Positions 26,393-35,316 of a DNA stretch of 64,000 bases are shown here, piece by piece. Under the pieces are notes generated by a model, which saw only the letters and a list, made by a program, of their open reading frames with translations, did no database searches and had not been told where the DNA came from. A program made the translations under genes and the position numbers. Each line of letters starts with the position of its first letter. Within the stretch, counting starts at the first letter, position 1. Origin of the DNA: an uncultured Lachnospiraceae bacterium (GTDB taxonomy: Bacteria; Bacillota; Clostridia; Lachnospirales; Lachnospiraceae); the NCBI GenBank assembly GCA_900316075.1, contig ONBT01000007.1, positions 28,069-92,068 on the forward strand, written 5' to 3'.

Positions 26393-27928
26393 CACAGCGG
26401 TACGCGTACCTACATTGCCATCGACCTCAAGAGTTTCTATGCTTCGGTAGAGTGCATGCAGCGGGAGATGGACCCGCTGACGACCAACCTTGTAGTCGCG
26501 GACACGAGCCGGACAGAGAAGACCATCTGCCTGGCGGTTTCGCCTGCCCTGAAGAGCTTCGGCCTGCCCGGCCGCTGTCGCCTGTTCGAGGTCAATGAAA
26601 AAGTCCGGGAGGTAAATGACGAGCGGCGGCGGAAGAATGGAGGCCCTTTGTCCGGGAAGTCAGTTAGTTCCGTCGAACTTTCCGCGAATCCGGCCCTTGC
26701 TCTTGACTATATTGCTGCGACGCCGCAGATGGCGAAGTACATGGAGATCAGCACGAAGATTTATGGCATCTATCTCCGCTATATCGCTCCCGAGGACATC
26801 CACGTCTATTCCGTCGACGAGGTTTTCATGGACGTGACCGGCTACCTCAATACCTATAAGCTCACGGGCCGGGAGCTTGCGATGAAAATGATCCGCGAAG
26901 TCCTCTCGGAAACCGGTATCACGGCGACGGCTGGCATCGGGACCAATCTTTACCTTGCAAAGATTGCCATGGACATCGTGGCCAAGCACATCCCTGCGGA
27001 CAAAGACGGGGTGCGGATTGCGGAACTCGACGAAGAGACATATAAACGCGAGCTCTGGGACCACCGGCCAATTACGGATTTCTGGCGGGTCGGCCGGGGC
27101 TATGCCAAAAAACTTGCGGCCGTCGGCATTGAAACAATGGGGGACATCGCCCGCTGCTCCCTGGGAAGGCCCAACGATTATTATAATGAAGATCTTCTGT
27201 TCAAACTGTTCGGAGTCAACGCGGAGCTCCTGATTGACCACGCCTGGGGCGTCGAGCCCTGCACAATCGCGGACATCAAGGCTTATAAGCCCGAGGTCAA
27301 CAGCCTGGGAAGCGGCCAGGTCCTGATGGCGCCATATTCCTTCGAAAAGGGCCGGGTCATCGTGCGGGAAATGGCGGAGGCCCTGTCGCTCACGCTCGTG
27401 GACAAGGGGCTCGTGACGGACCAGCTGGTCCTCGACATCGGCTACGACCGGACAAATCTGGAAAACGAAAAAATCCGCGCGGCGTATAAGGGCCCGGTGA
27501 CCGCGGACCACTACGGGCGGGCCGTGCCAAAGCCGGCCCACGGCAGCCTGAATCTGTTGAACTTCACCAGCTCGATGGAGGCGCTCGGAAACGCGGCAGT
27601 CTCGATTTATGATACTAATGTAAACCCCCTCCTTTTCATCCGCCGGGTCAATGTGACGGCCGCCCACGTGATTCCGGAAACGGAAGCCGAAAAGCGGGAA
27701 AGCGCCGTCGCAGAAAACGAGCAGCTCAATCTCTTCACGGACTACGCCGCCCGGGAAGCCGAAGAGGCCGCCGAAAAAGAGAAGCGGGAAAAAGAACGCC
27801 GCCTGCAGGAAGGCATGCTCTCGATCCGCAAGAAATACGGCAACAACGCCGTCCTTCGCGGCATCAATTTCGAAGAAGGAGCCACCGGCCGTGACCGCAA
27901 TGGGCAGATTGGAGGGCATAAGGCATGA
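26375..27928 (+). CDS. Y-family DNA polymerase (DinB/UmuC-like)
   Basis: 517 residues. A translesion polymerase of the UmuC-like type common in Firmicutes. Catalytic motifs are IAIDLKSFYASVEC near residue 14 and YSVDEVFMDVTG near 140. TAGIGTNLYLAK follows, then a helix-hairpin-helix-like WRVGRGYAKKLAAVGIETMG and a little-finger domain. ENEQLNLFTDY near 450 is a sliding-clamp binding motif. The end, INFEEGATGRDRNGQIGGHK, is typical. No ribosome binding site precedes the ATG, which lies inside a dispersed AAATTGTAT element. It overlaps yolD by four bases. No clear LexA box was seen. Confidence 0.92.
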   Translation: MDLTGKHSGTRTYIAIDLKSFYASVECMQREMDPLTTNLVVADTSRTEKTICLAVSPALKSFGLPGRCRLFEVNEKVREVNDERRRKNGGPLSGKSVSSVELSANPALALDYIAATPQMAKYMEISTKIYGIYLRYIAPEDIHVYSVDEVFMDVTGYLNTYKLTGRELAMKMIREVLSETGITATAGIGTNLYLAKIAMDIVAKHIPADKDGVRIAELDEETYKRELWDHRPITDFWRVGRGYAKKLAAVGIETMGDIARCSLGRPNDYYNEDLLFKLFGVNAELLIDHAWGVEPCTIADIKAYKPEVNSLGSGQVLMAPYSFEKGRVIVREMAEALSLTLVDKGLVTDQLVLDIGYDRTNLENEKIRAAYKGPVTADHYGRAVPKPAHGSLNLLNFTSSMEALGNAAVSIYDTNVNPLLFIRRVNVTAAHVIPETEAEKRESAVAENEQLNLFTDYAAREAEEAAEKEKREKERRLQEGMLSIRKKYGNNAVLRGINFEEGATGRDRNGQIGGHKA

Positions 27929-28101
27929 CGGGAAAATACGATGACATCATTGATAAGTCCCGGCCGGTTTCCCTGAAGCATCCGCCCATGCCGATGGAGA
28001 ACCGGGCGGCCCAGTTCTCGCCCTTTGCAGCTCTGACCGGATATGACGACGCGCTGGAAGAAAAGCGGAAACAGATTGAAGCAGAAGAGGAAAAGAAGTA
28101 A
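27925..28101 (+). CDS. YolD-like protein
   Basis: 58 residues overlapping the polymerase stop (ATGA). It reads MTGKYDDIIDKSRPVSLKHP, followed by MENRAAQFSPFAALTGYDDA. NRAAQFSPFAALTGY is the core of the YolD-like family, which is nearly always encoded next to Y-family polymerases and is thought to modulate them. Genes this short are often missed in annotation. Confidence 0.9.
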   Translation: MTGKYDDIIDKSRPVSLKHPPMPMENRAAQFSPFAALTGYDDALEEKRKQIEAEEEKK

Positions 28102-28149
28102 ATGAACAAAGCTTGGAACAAGACAGGGAAGAGGAAAAGCAATAGATGA
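28102..28149 (+). CDS. 15-codon ORF duplicating the start of the next gene
   Basis: Reads MNKAWNKTGKRKSNR then a stop that overlaps the next ATG (ATGA). The next gene begins MNKARIKAGKKVLC, so the first ~14 codons are present twice in tandem (44-bp offset). It starts directly after the yolD stop. It may couple translation of the hydrolase to yolD, or be a duplication scar. Confidence 0.45.
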   Translation: MNKAWNKTGKRKSNR

Positions 28150-28877
28150 ATAAAGCTCGGATCAAGGCAGGGAAGAAAGTTCTTTGCATCCTGCTCATAA
28201 TTATACTTGCAGGAGCAGCGGCATTTCTACTCTACTGCCTTCCATATTATCATGCAAAAAATGCGCCGGATTTTTCGGAAGATGAGAGGGTTTCAATTGA
28301 AGATAAGGGAAAATACATTTTCTATGACGGTCCCGGGACGGATACGGCGCTCATATTCTACCCCGGGGCGAAGGTGGACGAAAAGGCCTACGAGGCCCTG
28401 ATGGTGGGAATTGCAGAAGAGGGGACGGATTGCTTTCTCGTGAAGATGCCCCTTCACCTGGCCTTTTTCGGGAAGAGCCGGGCAGATATTATTATGAAGT
28501 CCTATGACTACGACGCCTGGCTCATGGGCGGGCACTCTCTGGGCGGCAGCATGGCCGCGGAATATACGAAAAGCCATGGGGACGCTGTCGACGGGCTGGT
28601 CTTTCTGGCCTCGTTTTCGGCCTCGGACCTGACGAGATATCAAAATCTTCGCTGCCTGTCCGTCTACGGGAGCCGGGACCTGGTCCTCAATCGCAGCAAA
28701 TACGAGCAAAATAAAGCGAACCTGCCCGCCGGCTCCCTTTCCGAAGTCGTAATTGACGGCGGCAACCACGCGGGCTTCGCCTATTACGGGCCCCAGAAGG
28801 GAGACGGAGAGGCTGCTATCTCCAAGGAAGAGCAGATCAAGAAGACGGTCGATGCAGTAGCCGAATGGGGTCAGTAG
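28146..28877 (+). CDS. Membrane-anchored alpha/beta hydrolase
   Basis: 243 residues. An N-terminal membrane helix (VLCILLIIILAGAAAFLLYC, about 13-32) is followed by an extracytoplasmic hydrolase domain with ALIFYPGAKVD, the nucleophile elbow MGGHSLGGSMAA, LSVYGSRDLVL (Asp region) and VIDGGNHAGFAYYG (catalytic His). This is the pattern of Abhydrolase_5-type proteins. It is the fourth ORF of the dinB-yolD operon; its link to DNA repair is unclear. The final codons (AVAEWG) are part of a 17-bp tandem duplication at the edge of a REP-like cluster. Confidence 0.82.
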   Translation: MNKARIKAGKKVLCILLIIILAGAAAFLLYCLPYYHAKNAPDFSEDERVSIEDKGKYIFYDGPGTDTALIFYPGAKVDEKAYEALMVGIAEEGTDCFLVKMPLHLAFFGKSRADIIMKSYDYDAWLMGGHSLGGSMAAEYTKSHGDAVDGLVFLASFSASDLTRYQNLRCLSVYGSRDLVLNRSKYEQNKANLPAGSLSEVVIDGGNHAGFAYYGPQKGDGEAAISKEEQIKKTVDAVAEWGQ

Positions 28878-28888
28878 CCGAATGGGGT
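28855..28888. repeat. 17-bp tandem duplication at a repeat boundary
   Basis: CAGTAGCCGAATGGGGT occurs twice in direct tandem, ending exactly where the GGGGTCAGG boundary of cluster 10 begins and including the hydrolase stop codon. Confidence 0.85.
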
Positions 28889-29066
28889 CAGGAACCACTA
28901 TCGTGACAGCCCTCCCGTCCAGTATTTGCGGGGGAAAGAGGGTACCTGTCCCCCTTAGAGCCAGCACTGGCGCGGCTGACGGGAGTTATCAACAGTGGTA
29001 CCTGACCCTCTGGAGATTATCGCTGGGAACCCGCAGAATTACAGACTTTGGGGGTTCCTGTCCCCC
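28884..29066. repeat. REP-like repeat cluster 10
   Basis: Boundaries GGGGTCAGGAACC, GGTACCTGTCCCC, GGTACCTGACCC and GGTTCCTGTCCCCC. It fills the whole gap between the convergent hydrolase and ecfT genes and stops at the ecfT stop codon. Confidence 0.87.
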
Positions 29067-29894
29067 TTAATTGAAGGGGTTATAGAAGCGGCCGCCGTTT
29101 CGGATGTTCATCAGGATGGTGAAAAGGACAAGGGCGGCACTTATTATGATTACGATGTAATCACCGGCTTTGAGGGGGCGCTTCATGTACCAGGAGCGCT
29201 TCTTTTTTTTGCCGAAACCTCGCAGCTCCATTGCGTTGGAAACAACATCGATCCGGTCCATGGTGGAGAAAAGCAGGGGAAAAATAATAGAAGCAGTCCG
29301 CTTAATCCGATCCGGGAGGGAAGCTTTCTTCGACATTTCAATGCCGCGAGCCTGCTGTGCGTTCTTGATTCGCTGGTAGTCCCCCTGCACATCCGGGATG
29401 TAGCGGAGGGCGATGGAAACCGAGTATGCCACGGTGTAGGGGATGCCGACCCCGTTCATGGAAGCGGCCAGCTCGGAAGGATTCGTCGTCACAAGAAAAA
29501 TGAAGATGGACGGGATAACCGTAAAGTATTTGATGCAGACATTGAACTCGTAGAAGAGCTGTTCCGCCGTCAGGTCGTAATGGTTTCCTGTATGGGTCAG
29601 CAGGGTGCGGGTTCCGTATATTTTCGTCCCCTGGTCCGGAGCAAAAAGGTAGATGCAGAGCAGGTTCAGGATCATGAAAAACATCACGGCCTTGAACACG
29701 GTTTTCACCTGATTCCACCGGGTCTTCGAAAGGGCGAAGATAACGCCTCCGGCAATCACCATGGCCAGGAGAATCCGCGTATCGTAGGTAATGGCGCTGG
29801 CGGTACACCAGAGGATGAAAAAGACAAGTTTTGAGAAGCCGGAAAGGCGGTGGATGAAGGTGTCTTTGGCTTCGTAGGAGATCATGCGGGTCAT
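29067..29894 (-). CDS. ecfT: ECF transporter transmembrane component (EcfT)
   Basis: 275 residues with about five membrane helices and the two cytosolic coupling helices of EcfT proteins, which carry the A-R-G signatures NAQQARGIEM and NAMELRGFGK. This subunit links the ATPases to the substrate-binding S component in ECF vitamin transporters. It is last in the minus-strand set S component, EcfA, EcfT; one base separates it from ecfA. A REP-like cluster starts immediately after its stop codon. Confidence 0.92.
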   Translation of the reverse strand: MTRMISYEAKDTFIHRLSGFSKLVFFILWCTASAITYDTRILLAMVIAGGVIFALSKTRWNQVKTVFKAVMFFMILNLLCIYLFAPDQGTKIYGTRTLLTHTGNHYDLTAEQLFYEFNVCIKYFTVIPSIFIFLVTTNPSELAASMNGVGIPYTVAYSVSIALRYIPDVQGDYQRIKNAQQARGIEMSKKASLPDRIKRTASIIFPLLFSTMDRIDVVSNAMELRGFGKKKKRSWYMKRPLKAGDYIVIIISAALVLFTILMNIRNGGRFYNPFN

Positions 29895-29895
29895 A

Positions 29896-31620
29896 TTATT
29901 CTATTCCTTTTTCCTTCTGACGCAGTGTCCGTTCATATTCGATGAAGCGGTCGGTGAACTCCTCAGTGTCGTCAATATCGCATTTTTTGGCAAGGTCATA
30001 GAGAGAGGTCTTTTTGAGGAAGGCCTTTTCAGCGACGTTTTCGTCTGTCAGCACAGCTGCCGGAGCGGTGTCGGCCATCAGGACGCCATCGCAGAGTACC
30101 AGGGCCCGGTCGGTGTATTCGAGCATCAGATGCATGTCGTGGGTGATCATCAGAATTGTGAGGCCGAGGGTCCGGTTCAGCTCTTTCAAAAACTCCATGA
30201 TTTCCGTGTAATGGCGGAAGTCCTGGCCGGCGGTCGGCTCGTCGAGGATCAGAATTTCCGGCTCCATGACAAGAATGGAGGCGATGCTGACCCTCTTTTT
30301 CTGCCCAAAGGAGAGGGCACCGACCGGCCAGTTGCGATAGGGGTAGAGGCCGCAGATTTTCAGCGTTTTTTTCACGCGGGTCCGGACTTCCTCCTCAGGA
30401 ACGCCCCGCACGGTCAGGCCCAGGCCAACCTCCTCCATGAGCATGGGTTTACTGATCATCTGGTTGGGGCTCTGCATGACGAAGCCGATGCTTTCTCCCC
30501 GTTCCCGGACCGAGAACGGGGAGATGTCTTTTCCATTTAATAATATAGTGCCCCTGGTCGGAGTATAGAAACCGCAGATCAGGCTGGCCAGGGTGGACTT
30601 GCCGGCCCCGTTTTTGCCAACAATGCTCACCATTTCGCCTTTTTCTATGGAGAAGGAGACGTCTGTCAAAACATCCCGGGAGCCGTCGTAGGAAAAGGAG
30701 AGGTCATTTACGGTCAGGACGGTATCTGTCCGGGGCTTCTTCTGCTTTGGAGGAACCGCGGAAAACCAGCGCTGTACAGCACTTTTGTATGGCTCAATGT
30801 TCATGGAGGCAATGTGCTGGGGCCTGTCTTCCGGAGAAATCGTGCAGCCGGCGTGACGGATGGCGGAAATATAAAGGGGCTCGCGGATGCCCTGTTCTTC
30901 GAGCACATTGCTGCAGAGAAGCTGGTCGGGGGCCTCGTCCGCTACTATTTTTCCGTCCCCCACGACGACAATCCGGTCCACATCCCGCCAGAGGACATCC
31001 TCGAGCCGGTGCTCGATGATGACAACTGTGACATTATTCTGATGCAAGATCTCATCAATCAGCTCAATGGTCCGTTTGCCCGTAGCCGGGTCCAGATTGG
31101 CGAGGGGCTCATCGAAAAGGAGGATGTCCACGTTATCGACCATGACCCCGCCCAGGGAAACCCGCTGCTTCTGCCCGCCCGAAAGCTCCATGGGAGAGGA
31201 TTTCAGCAGATTTTCCACATGGACGAGCTCTGCGGCCCGGTCAACCTTTTCGAAGATTTCTTTCTGGGGCAGGGCTTCATTTTCAAGCGCAAAGGCCAGG
31301 TCTTCAGCTACGGTCAGGCCGATGAACTGGCCGTCCGTATCCTGCAGAACCGTCCCTACCTTTTTTGCCATTCCGAAGACACCGGCCTCTGCAGGGTTCA
31401 GGCCGGCTACAGTCAGGGTTCCCGTGATGTCTCCGGTAAACGAGCCGGGAATCAGGCCGTTGATGCAGTGGGCCAGGGTGCTCTTGCCGGAGCCGGAAGG
31501 ACCGGCGATCAGAATCTTTTCGCCAGGATATATTTTCAGATTGATATCTGTAACCGTAGGTTCTTCCTGGGCCCTGTATTTGAATGAAAAATTTTTGAAT
31601 TCGATGATCGGTTCTGCCAT
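29896..31620 (-). CDS. ecfA: ECF transporter ATPase with two fused ATP-binding domains
   Basis: 574 residues from the ATG at 31620 after GGAGAAAA. The N-terminal domain has Walker A GPSGSGKST, signature LSGGQKQRVS and Walker B ILLFDEPLANLD. The C-terminal domain has GKNGAGKST, LSFGQKKRVS and ILILDEPTAGQD. It therefore replaces the usual EcfA1/EcfA2 pair with one chain. The second signature has F in place of the first G (SFGQ), a common variation. Together with EcfT and the S component it makes an energy-coupling importer. Confidence 0.92.
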   Translation of the reverse strand: MAEPIIEFKNFSFKYRAQEEPTVTDINLKIYPGEKILIAGPSGSGKSTLAHCINGLIPGSFTGDITGTLTVAGLNPAEAGVFGMAKKVGTVLQDTDGQFIGLTVAEDLAFALENEALPQKEIFEKVDRAAELVHVENLLKSSPMELSGGQKQRVSLGGVMVDNVDILLFDEPLANLDPATGKRTIELIDEILHQNNVTVVIIEHRLEDVLWRDVDRIVVVGDGKIVADEAPDQLLCSNVLEEQGIREPLYISAIRHAGCTISPEDRPQHIASMNIEPYKSAVQRWFSAVPPKQKKPRTDTVLTVNDLSFSYDGSRDVLTDVSFSIEKGEMVSIVGKNGAGKSTLASLICGFYTPTRGTILLNGKDISPFSVRERGESIGFVMQSPNQMISKPMLMEEVGLGLTVRGVPEEEVRTRVKKTLKICGLYPYRNWPVGALSFGQKKRVSIASILVMEPEILILDEPTAGQDFRHYTEIMEFLKELNRTLGLTILMITHDMHLMLEYTDRALVLCDGVLMADTAPAAVLTDENVAEKAFLKKTSLYDLAKKCDIDDTEEFTDRFIEYERTLRQKEKGIE

Positions 31621-31688
31621 GCTTTTCTCCGTATTGCGGCTCGGCTGAGGCATTGTCTGCGCGCTTTGTGACAGCCGAAGAGTTATAG

Positions 31689-31718
31689 AAAAACCCGGAT
31701 GCCATTATAGCATCCGGG
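31689..31718 (-). terminator. Terminator between the S-component gene and ecfA
   Basis: On the minus strand CCCGGATGC pairs with GCATCCGGG around a 7-nt loop, followed by TTTTT. It follows the S-component stop by about 30 bp and probably reduces read-through into ecfA-ecfT. Confidence 0.85.
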
Positions 31719-31749
31719 CAGATTTCATAACAGGGCAATAATGCCGGAA

Positions 31750-32304
31750 TCAGTCCTCTTTCTTGAGCCCTGAGGACTTCCCGGCGATCTTTGAGTAGGC
31801 GGCCAGAAGAATGCTGCCGAGAATGCCGATAATAACGATGTTTCCAAGGAAGGCGAAAGCGCCCTGGCCGAAAACCTTGGTGGCGGGCTCAGCATATACG
31901 ACAATGTCCAGCACAGGAGCCAGAACAATCCAGGCGATCGCATTGGCTAAAATCTGAATCAGATTGAAGAGAGCGACATTTTTCCCGTCGAAACCGCCCT
32001 CACGGACGGCAAACTTCTTTGCGAACAGGCCGATGCCGATACCCACAATAGCTTCGGGGAATACCCAGCTCCACCAAACGCTGCCATAGAAGAGGGCGTC
32101 GCCGAGGGCATGACCCAGGACTCCAATCACGGCCCCTACAATCGGGCCGAACACAGCCGAAAGGAAGGCAAGAACAGCCATCCGGGGAGCCAGATATGTA
32201 TTGGGAACGATAACCAGAGGAATCTGGGCCTGGGTAAGCACTACAAAAAGTGCCGTTCCGATGCCGATTGCTACAACTTCCCGGATACCGAATTTCTTCT
32301 TCAT
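31750..32304 (-). CDS. ECF transporter S component (UPF0397 family)
   Basis: 184 residues, five to six membrane helices. VVAIGIGTALFVVLTQAQIP at the start, then VFGPIVGAVIGVLGHALGDA and SVWWSWVFPEAIVGIGIGLF identify the UPF0397 S-component family. The substrate is not established; metabolite or vitamin import is inferred from the paired EcfA and EcfT. An AGGAGA box precedes the ATG and a strong promoter lies about 90 bp upstream. Confidence 0.88.
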   Translation of the reverse strand: MKKKFGIREVVAIGIGTALFVVLTQAQIPLVIVPNTYLAPRMAVLAFLSAVFGPIVGAVIGVLGHALGDALFYGSVWWSWVFPEAIVGIGIGLFAKKFAVREGGFDGKNVALFNLIQILANAIAWIVLAPVLDIVVYAEPATKVFGQGAFAFLGNIVIIGILGSILLAAYSKIAGKSSGLKKED

Positions 32305-32391
32305 TTCATTCTCCTTCCTGCCTGCAAGGCCCCGTTCAGGATGAATCGGGGTGGCATGCTTTGTGAAATTTTATAAAAGATTTATAAACGA

Positions 32392-32420
32392 AGTATAGGC
32401 AAAGAGAGCGGCAATGTCAA
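32392..32420 (-). promoter_or_regulatory. Promoter of the ECF transporter operon
   Basis: On the minus strand: TTGACA (32420-32415), 17-bp spacer, TATACT (32397-32392). The ~85-nt leader has two TTTATAAA words and a small CCCCG/CGGGG hairpin. Confidence 0.78.
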
Positions 32421-32430
32421 AGGGTAATCA

Positions 32431-32557
32431 GGGGTCAGGAACCACCACTGTAACAGCCCTCCCGCCCTGTGTTGACGGTCCATAGAGGGTACCTGTCCCC
32501 CTCTCAGCCAGTAGTGGTGCGAGTGGCAGGAGTTATCAACAGTGGTACCTGACCCCC
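32431..32557. repeat. REP-like repeat cluster 11
   Basis: GGGGTCAGGAACC, GGTACCTGTCCCC, GTTATCAACAGTGGTACC and a GACCCCC end that contributes the first base of the M18 peptidase stop codon. Confidence 0.87.
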
Positions 32558-33855
32558 TATTGAATCCGGACACCGTCATCGCCTATGCAGATATCTGTCT
32601 CGAAGAATGCCGTCACCGCTTTCGCCAGGTATTCCGGGTCTTTTGCACCGGCCGATTCAAAGGGAGAGTGCATGGCCAGCTGGGCGAGGCCGATGTCGAC
32701 CGTGGGGGCTGGGAAGGTTGAATTCAGAAGGTTCCCGAGGGTCGAGCCTCCCGCAATGTCGGAGTTGTTCGTAAATTCCTGAAAAGGTACATCAGCCTTT
32801 TTGCAGATCGTCTTGAAGACGGCGGCGGAGATGGCATCGGTTGTATATTTCTGAGCCGCATTGTACTTAATGACCGGGCCGGCATTCATCTGCGGCTGGT
32901 TTACGGGATCATATTTGTCGGGATGCGCCGGATGGATGGCATGGGCATTGTCGGCAGAGAGGACAAAGCTCCGGGCTATCGCCTGACGGAACTCCGGGGC
33001 AGACAGACCGAGCGAAGAGGCGGCCCGTTCCAGGGTATCGCGGAAGAAGGAAGAATCTGCCCCCTGCCGGGACCGGCTGCCGACTTCTTCGTTGTCAAAG
33101 ATAGCGTAGACATTCATAGTATGTTCTGCCGTCTTGTCGGCCTCCAGAAAGCCGACGAGGTCCGCATAGGTGCATTCAATGTCATCTATGCGGGGAGACG
33201 CGATGAATTCGTCCTTCAGGCCCCAGGTGGTCGGCTTGTCCCGGTTGACAACGAAGAGGTCGGAAGAGATGACTGCGTCCGATGTGACGCCTGCATTTTC
33301 GGCGATGATGTCTTTCAGCAGCCCCGCATCAGCGGCCTCTCCGGCAATGGGAAGCAGTTCCTTCTGAATGTCGAACTTGTGTCCCTCGTTGGCCATCCGG
33401 TCGAAGTGGATGCAGAGGGAGGGAATCATGAGCAGGTCTTTTTCGATATTGACGAGACGGGAGACCAGTCGGCCGCCTTCGGATACAATGACCCGGCCGG
33501 CAATGGAGAGGGGCCGGTCAAACCAGGGAGAAACCAGCATACCGCCGTATTTTTCCACATTCAGACGGATATAGGTCTTGTTCGGCATCTCGGGGTTTGC
33601 CTTGATCTTGAATGCCGGGGAATCGCTGTGGGATGCGGCCGCCTTAATCTGCTGCAGTTTTCCCTCCGGTGCGGTAAAAGCGATGACGGCTGTCCCGTTC
33701 TGGGTCAGGAAATATTTTCCACCGGGAACGATTTCCCATTCTTCTGTCGTGTGCAGCTGTTGAAAACCGGAAGCGGTCAGCTTCTTTGCGATTTCACTCA
33801 CTGCCTGGTAGGCAGTGGGGCTCTTTTCCAGAAATTCAAAAAGTCCTTCGTTCAT
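32557..33855 (-). CDS. M18-family aminopeptidase
   Basis: 432 residues from the ATG with GGAGAAGAAA upstream. A di-zinc aminopeptidase that removes N-terminal residues in the cytosol. Seen are SHSDSPAFKIK (first metal His), RIDDIECTYADL (bridging Asp), FDNEEVGSRSRQGADS (catalytic Glu), SADNAHAIHP and the C-terminal MHSPFESAG His. The length is normal for M18. Both ends are bordered by REP-like clusters, and the stop codon lies in one of them. Confidence 0.93.
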   Translation of the reverse strand: MNEGLFEFLEKSPTAYQAVSEIAKKLTASGFQQLHTTEEWEIVPGGKYFLTQNGTAVIAFTAPEGKLQQIKAAASHSDSPAFKIKANPEMPNKTYIRLNVEKYGGMLVSPWFDRPLSIAGRVIVSEGGRLVSRLVNIEKDLLMIPSLCIHFDRMANEGHKFDIQKELLPIAGEAADAGLLKDIIAENAGVTSDAVISSDLFVVNRDKPTTWGLKDEFIASPRIDDIECTYADLVGFLEADKTAEHTMNVYAIFDNEEVGSRSRQGADSSFFRDTLERAASSLGLSAPEFRQAIARSFVLSADNAHAIHPAHPDKYDPVNQPQMNAGPVIKYNAAQKYTTDAISAAVFKTICKKADVPFQEFTNNSDIAGGSTLGNLLNSTFPAPTVDIGLAQLAMHSPFESAGAKDPEYLAKAVTAFFETDICIGDDGVRIQ

Positions 33856-33871
33856 TTTCTTCTCCATTCCA

Positions 33872-33998
33872 GGGGGTCAGGAACCACTACTGTAACAGCC
33901 CTCCCGCCCGGTATCTGCGGGGGAAAGAGGGTACCTGTCCCCCTCTCATCCAGTGCTGGCGCGGCCGGCAGGAGTTATCAGCAGTGGTACCTGACCCT
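33872..33998. repeat. REP-like repeat cluster 12
   Basis: Closely parallels cluster 11: GGGGTCAGGAACC, GGTACCTGTCCCC, GTTATCAGCAGTGGTACC and GACCCTCC. It separates the M18 and PHP genes. Confidence 0.87.
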
Positions 33999-34076
33999 CC
34001 ACATTTATCGGATAAATACGCCTTTTTCCGGCAAATACATACGCAATGCGTATAACAACCGTTTTCTGCTGAAAAC

Positions 34077-35099
34077 TTACAGATATTCGGCCATGTCCGG
34101 TTTCCCCTCCGAAAGGTAGATTGGATTTGACCAGGCAGTGCGGCCCAGCCAGTCCGTACATTCCACTCGAATGTATGCTTCGTGTCCCTTCAAGGCATAT
34201 TCTCCACCCGTTACCTGCTTCAAAACAGAATCGGTCATGATTGTACGACCGTCTCCCACATGGTTTCCCGTGATGAAATTGATCCGGCGCACGTCACTGC
34301 AGGTGACATAAGCCTTTCCATTGGCAACCCCCCAGGACCTGATGACAGGACCTGCTGATGAATAAAAATTTCCCTTCTCCATGGCCGTTATCAGATCGTT
34401 CCGCGTAAGAGATTCTGCCTGTACGGCAATCCATCCGCCGCAGGCATCATCAAAGGTACCTGGATTGTGATTATCATCGGTAGCCGTGCCCCAAATGCGT
34501 TTGCCGGCGCGAAGCATTACGTCCCAATAGGTAACGTCATACCCCGTTCCGCTTTCATTGACCGTATCGTAATTGAATATCTCCAGAGCCCACAGGCCTT
34601 CCGTGTGAACGAATTCATCCGCATTGACCCGGCTCCAGATCGGGTGATTGTACTGGGGGATGCAGCCATGGGCACGAAGTTTGTCACTGAGCTTCTGCGC
34701 CACCGCTGCCCCATCCCAGGAGCCGTAATACATATCAGGCGGCAGGGACTGCATGTGCTCGAAAATGCGGCTGCCTGCATTGCGGATATCTTTTTCGCTT
34801 CCGAGGATACCGTGAATATGATGGCACTTGATCGGGGCACCTCCCTCCTTGTCCCAGAGACAGGCCGAGGCCTCCAGTCCCGGAAGGATGACAAAATTCT
34901 CATTTGTAAAGGTCGATGTGTAGTCCGTATAAAGGTCATGCTCAGACAGGCAGAGAAAACTGTACCCGTGCTCTTTGAAAAGCGCCACGGCATCCGGCGG
35001 CTCCAGTCTTCCGTCCGAATTTGTTGTATGGCTGTGCAGGTTTCCTTTATAGGTACCTTTATTTTCTGAAATTTGTTCGTAACTTTCCATAGTATTCAT
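34077..35099 (-). CDS. PHP-domain metal-dependent phosphoesterase
   Basis: 340 residues. The PHP fold is shown by GNLHSHTTNSDGRLEP (HxH), LCLSEHDLYTDY, a later His (YNHPIWSRVN) and GTATDDNHNPG (C-terminal DxH-like). The C-terminal third is beta-rich (VIRSWGVANGKAYVTCSDVR). Related proteins hydrolyse phosphate esters or nucleotides; substrate unknown. GGAGGA lies ten bases before the first ATG (35099); a second ATG at 35090 is possible. Confidence 0.85.
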   Translation of the reverse strand: MNTMESYEQISENKGTYKGNLHSHTTNSDGRLEPPDAVALFKEHGYSFLCLSEHDLYTDYTSTFTNENFVILPGLEASACLWDKEGGAPIKCHHIHGILGSEKDIRNAGSRIFEHMQSLPPDMYYGSWDGAAVAQKLSDKLRAHGCIPQYNHPIWSRVNADEFVHTEGLWALEIFNYDTVNESGTGYDVTYWDVMLRAGKRIWGTATDDNHNPGTFDDACGGWIAVQAESLTRNDLITAMEKGNFYSSAGPVIRSWGVANGKAYVTCSDVRRINFITGNHVGDGRTIMTDSVLKQVTGGEYALKGHEAYIRVECTDWLGRTAWSNPIYLSEGKPDMAEYL

Positions 35100-35130
35100 T
35101 TTGAAAGTTCCTCCACATTATCCACTTATT

Positions 35131-35313
35131 GGGGACAGGAACCACCAGATCCAGTAATTCTGCGGGTTTCCGACAAAATCCCCATGGGGGACAGGTACCA
35201 CTGTTGATAACTCCTGCCGACCGCACCAGTGCTGGCTGAGAGGGGGACAGGTACCCTTGATGGCCCATCGGTGCTGGGCGGAAGGGCAATTAAAGTGGTG
35301 GTTCCTGACCCCC
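35131..35313. repeat. REP-like repeat cluster 13
   Basis: GGGGACAGGAACC, GGGGACAGGTACC (twice) and GGTTCCTGACCCCC around the GTTGATAACTCCTG phrase. It ends three bases before the jetC stop codon. Confidence 0.87.
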
Positions 35314-35316
35314 ATA

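Noticed and set aside
26300..26400. LexA box at dinB
   Set aside because: No GAAC-N4-GTTC-type or similar palindrome was seen upstream; the AAATTGTAT element is not palindromic.
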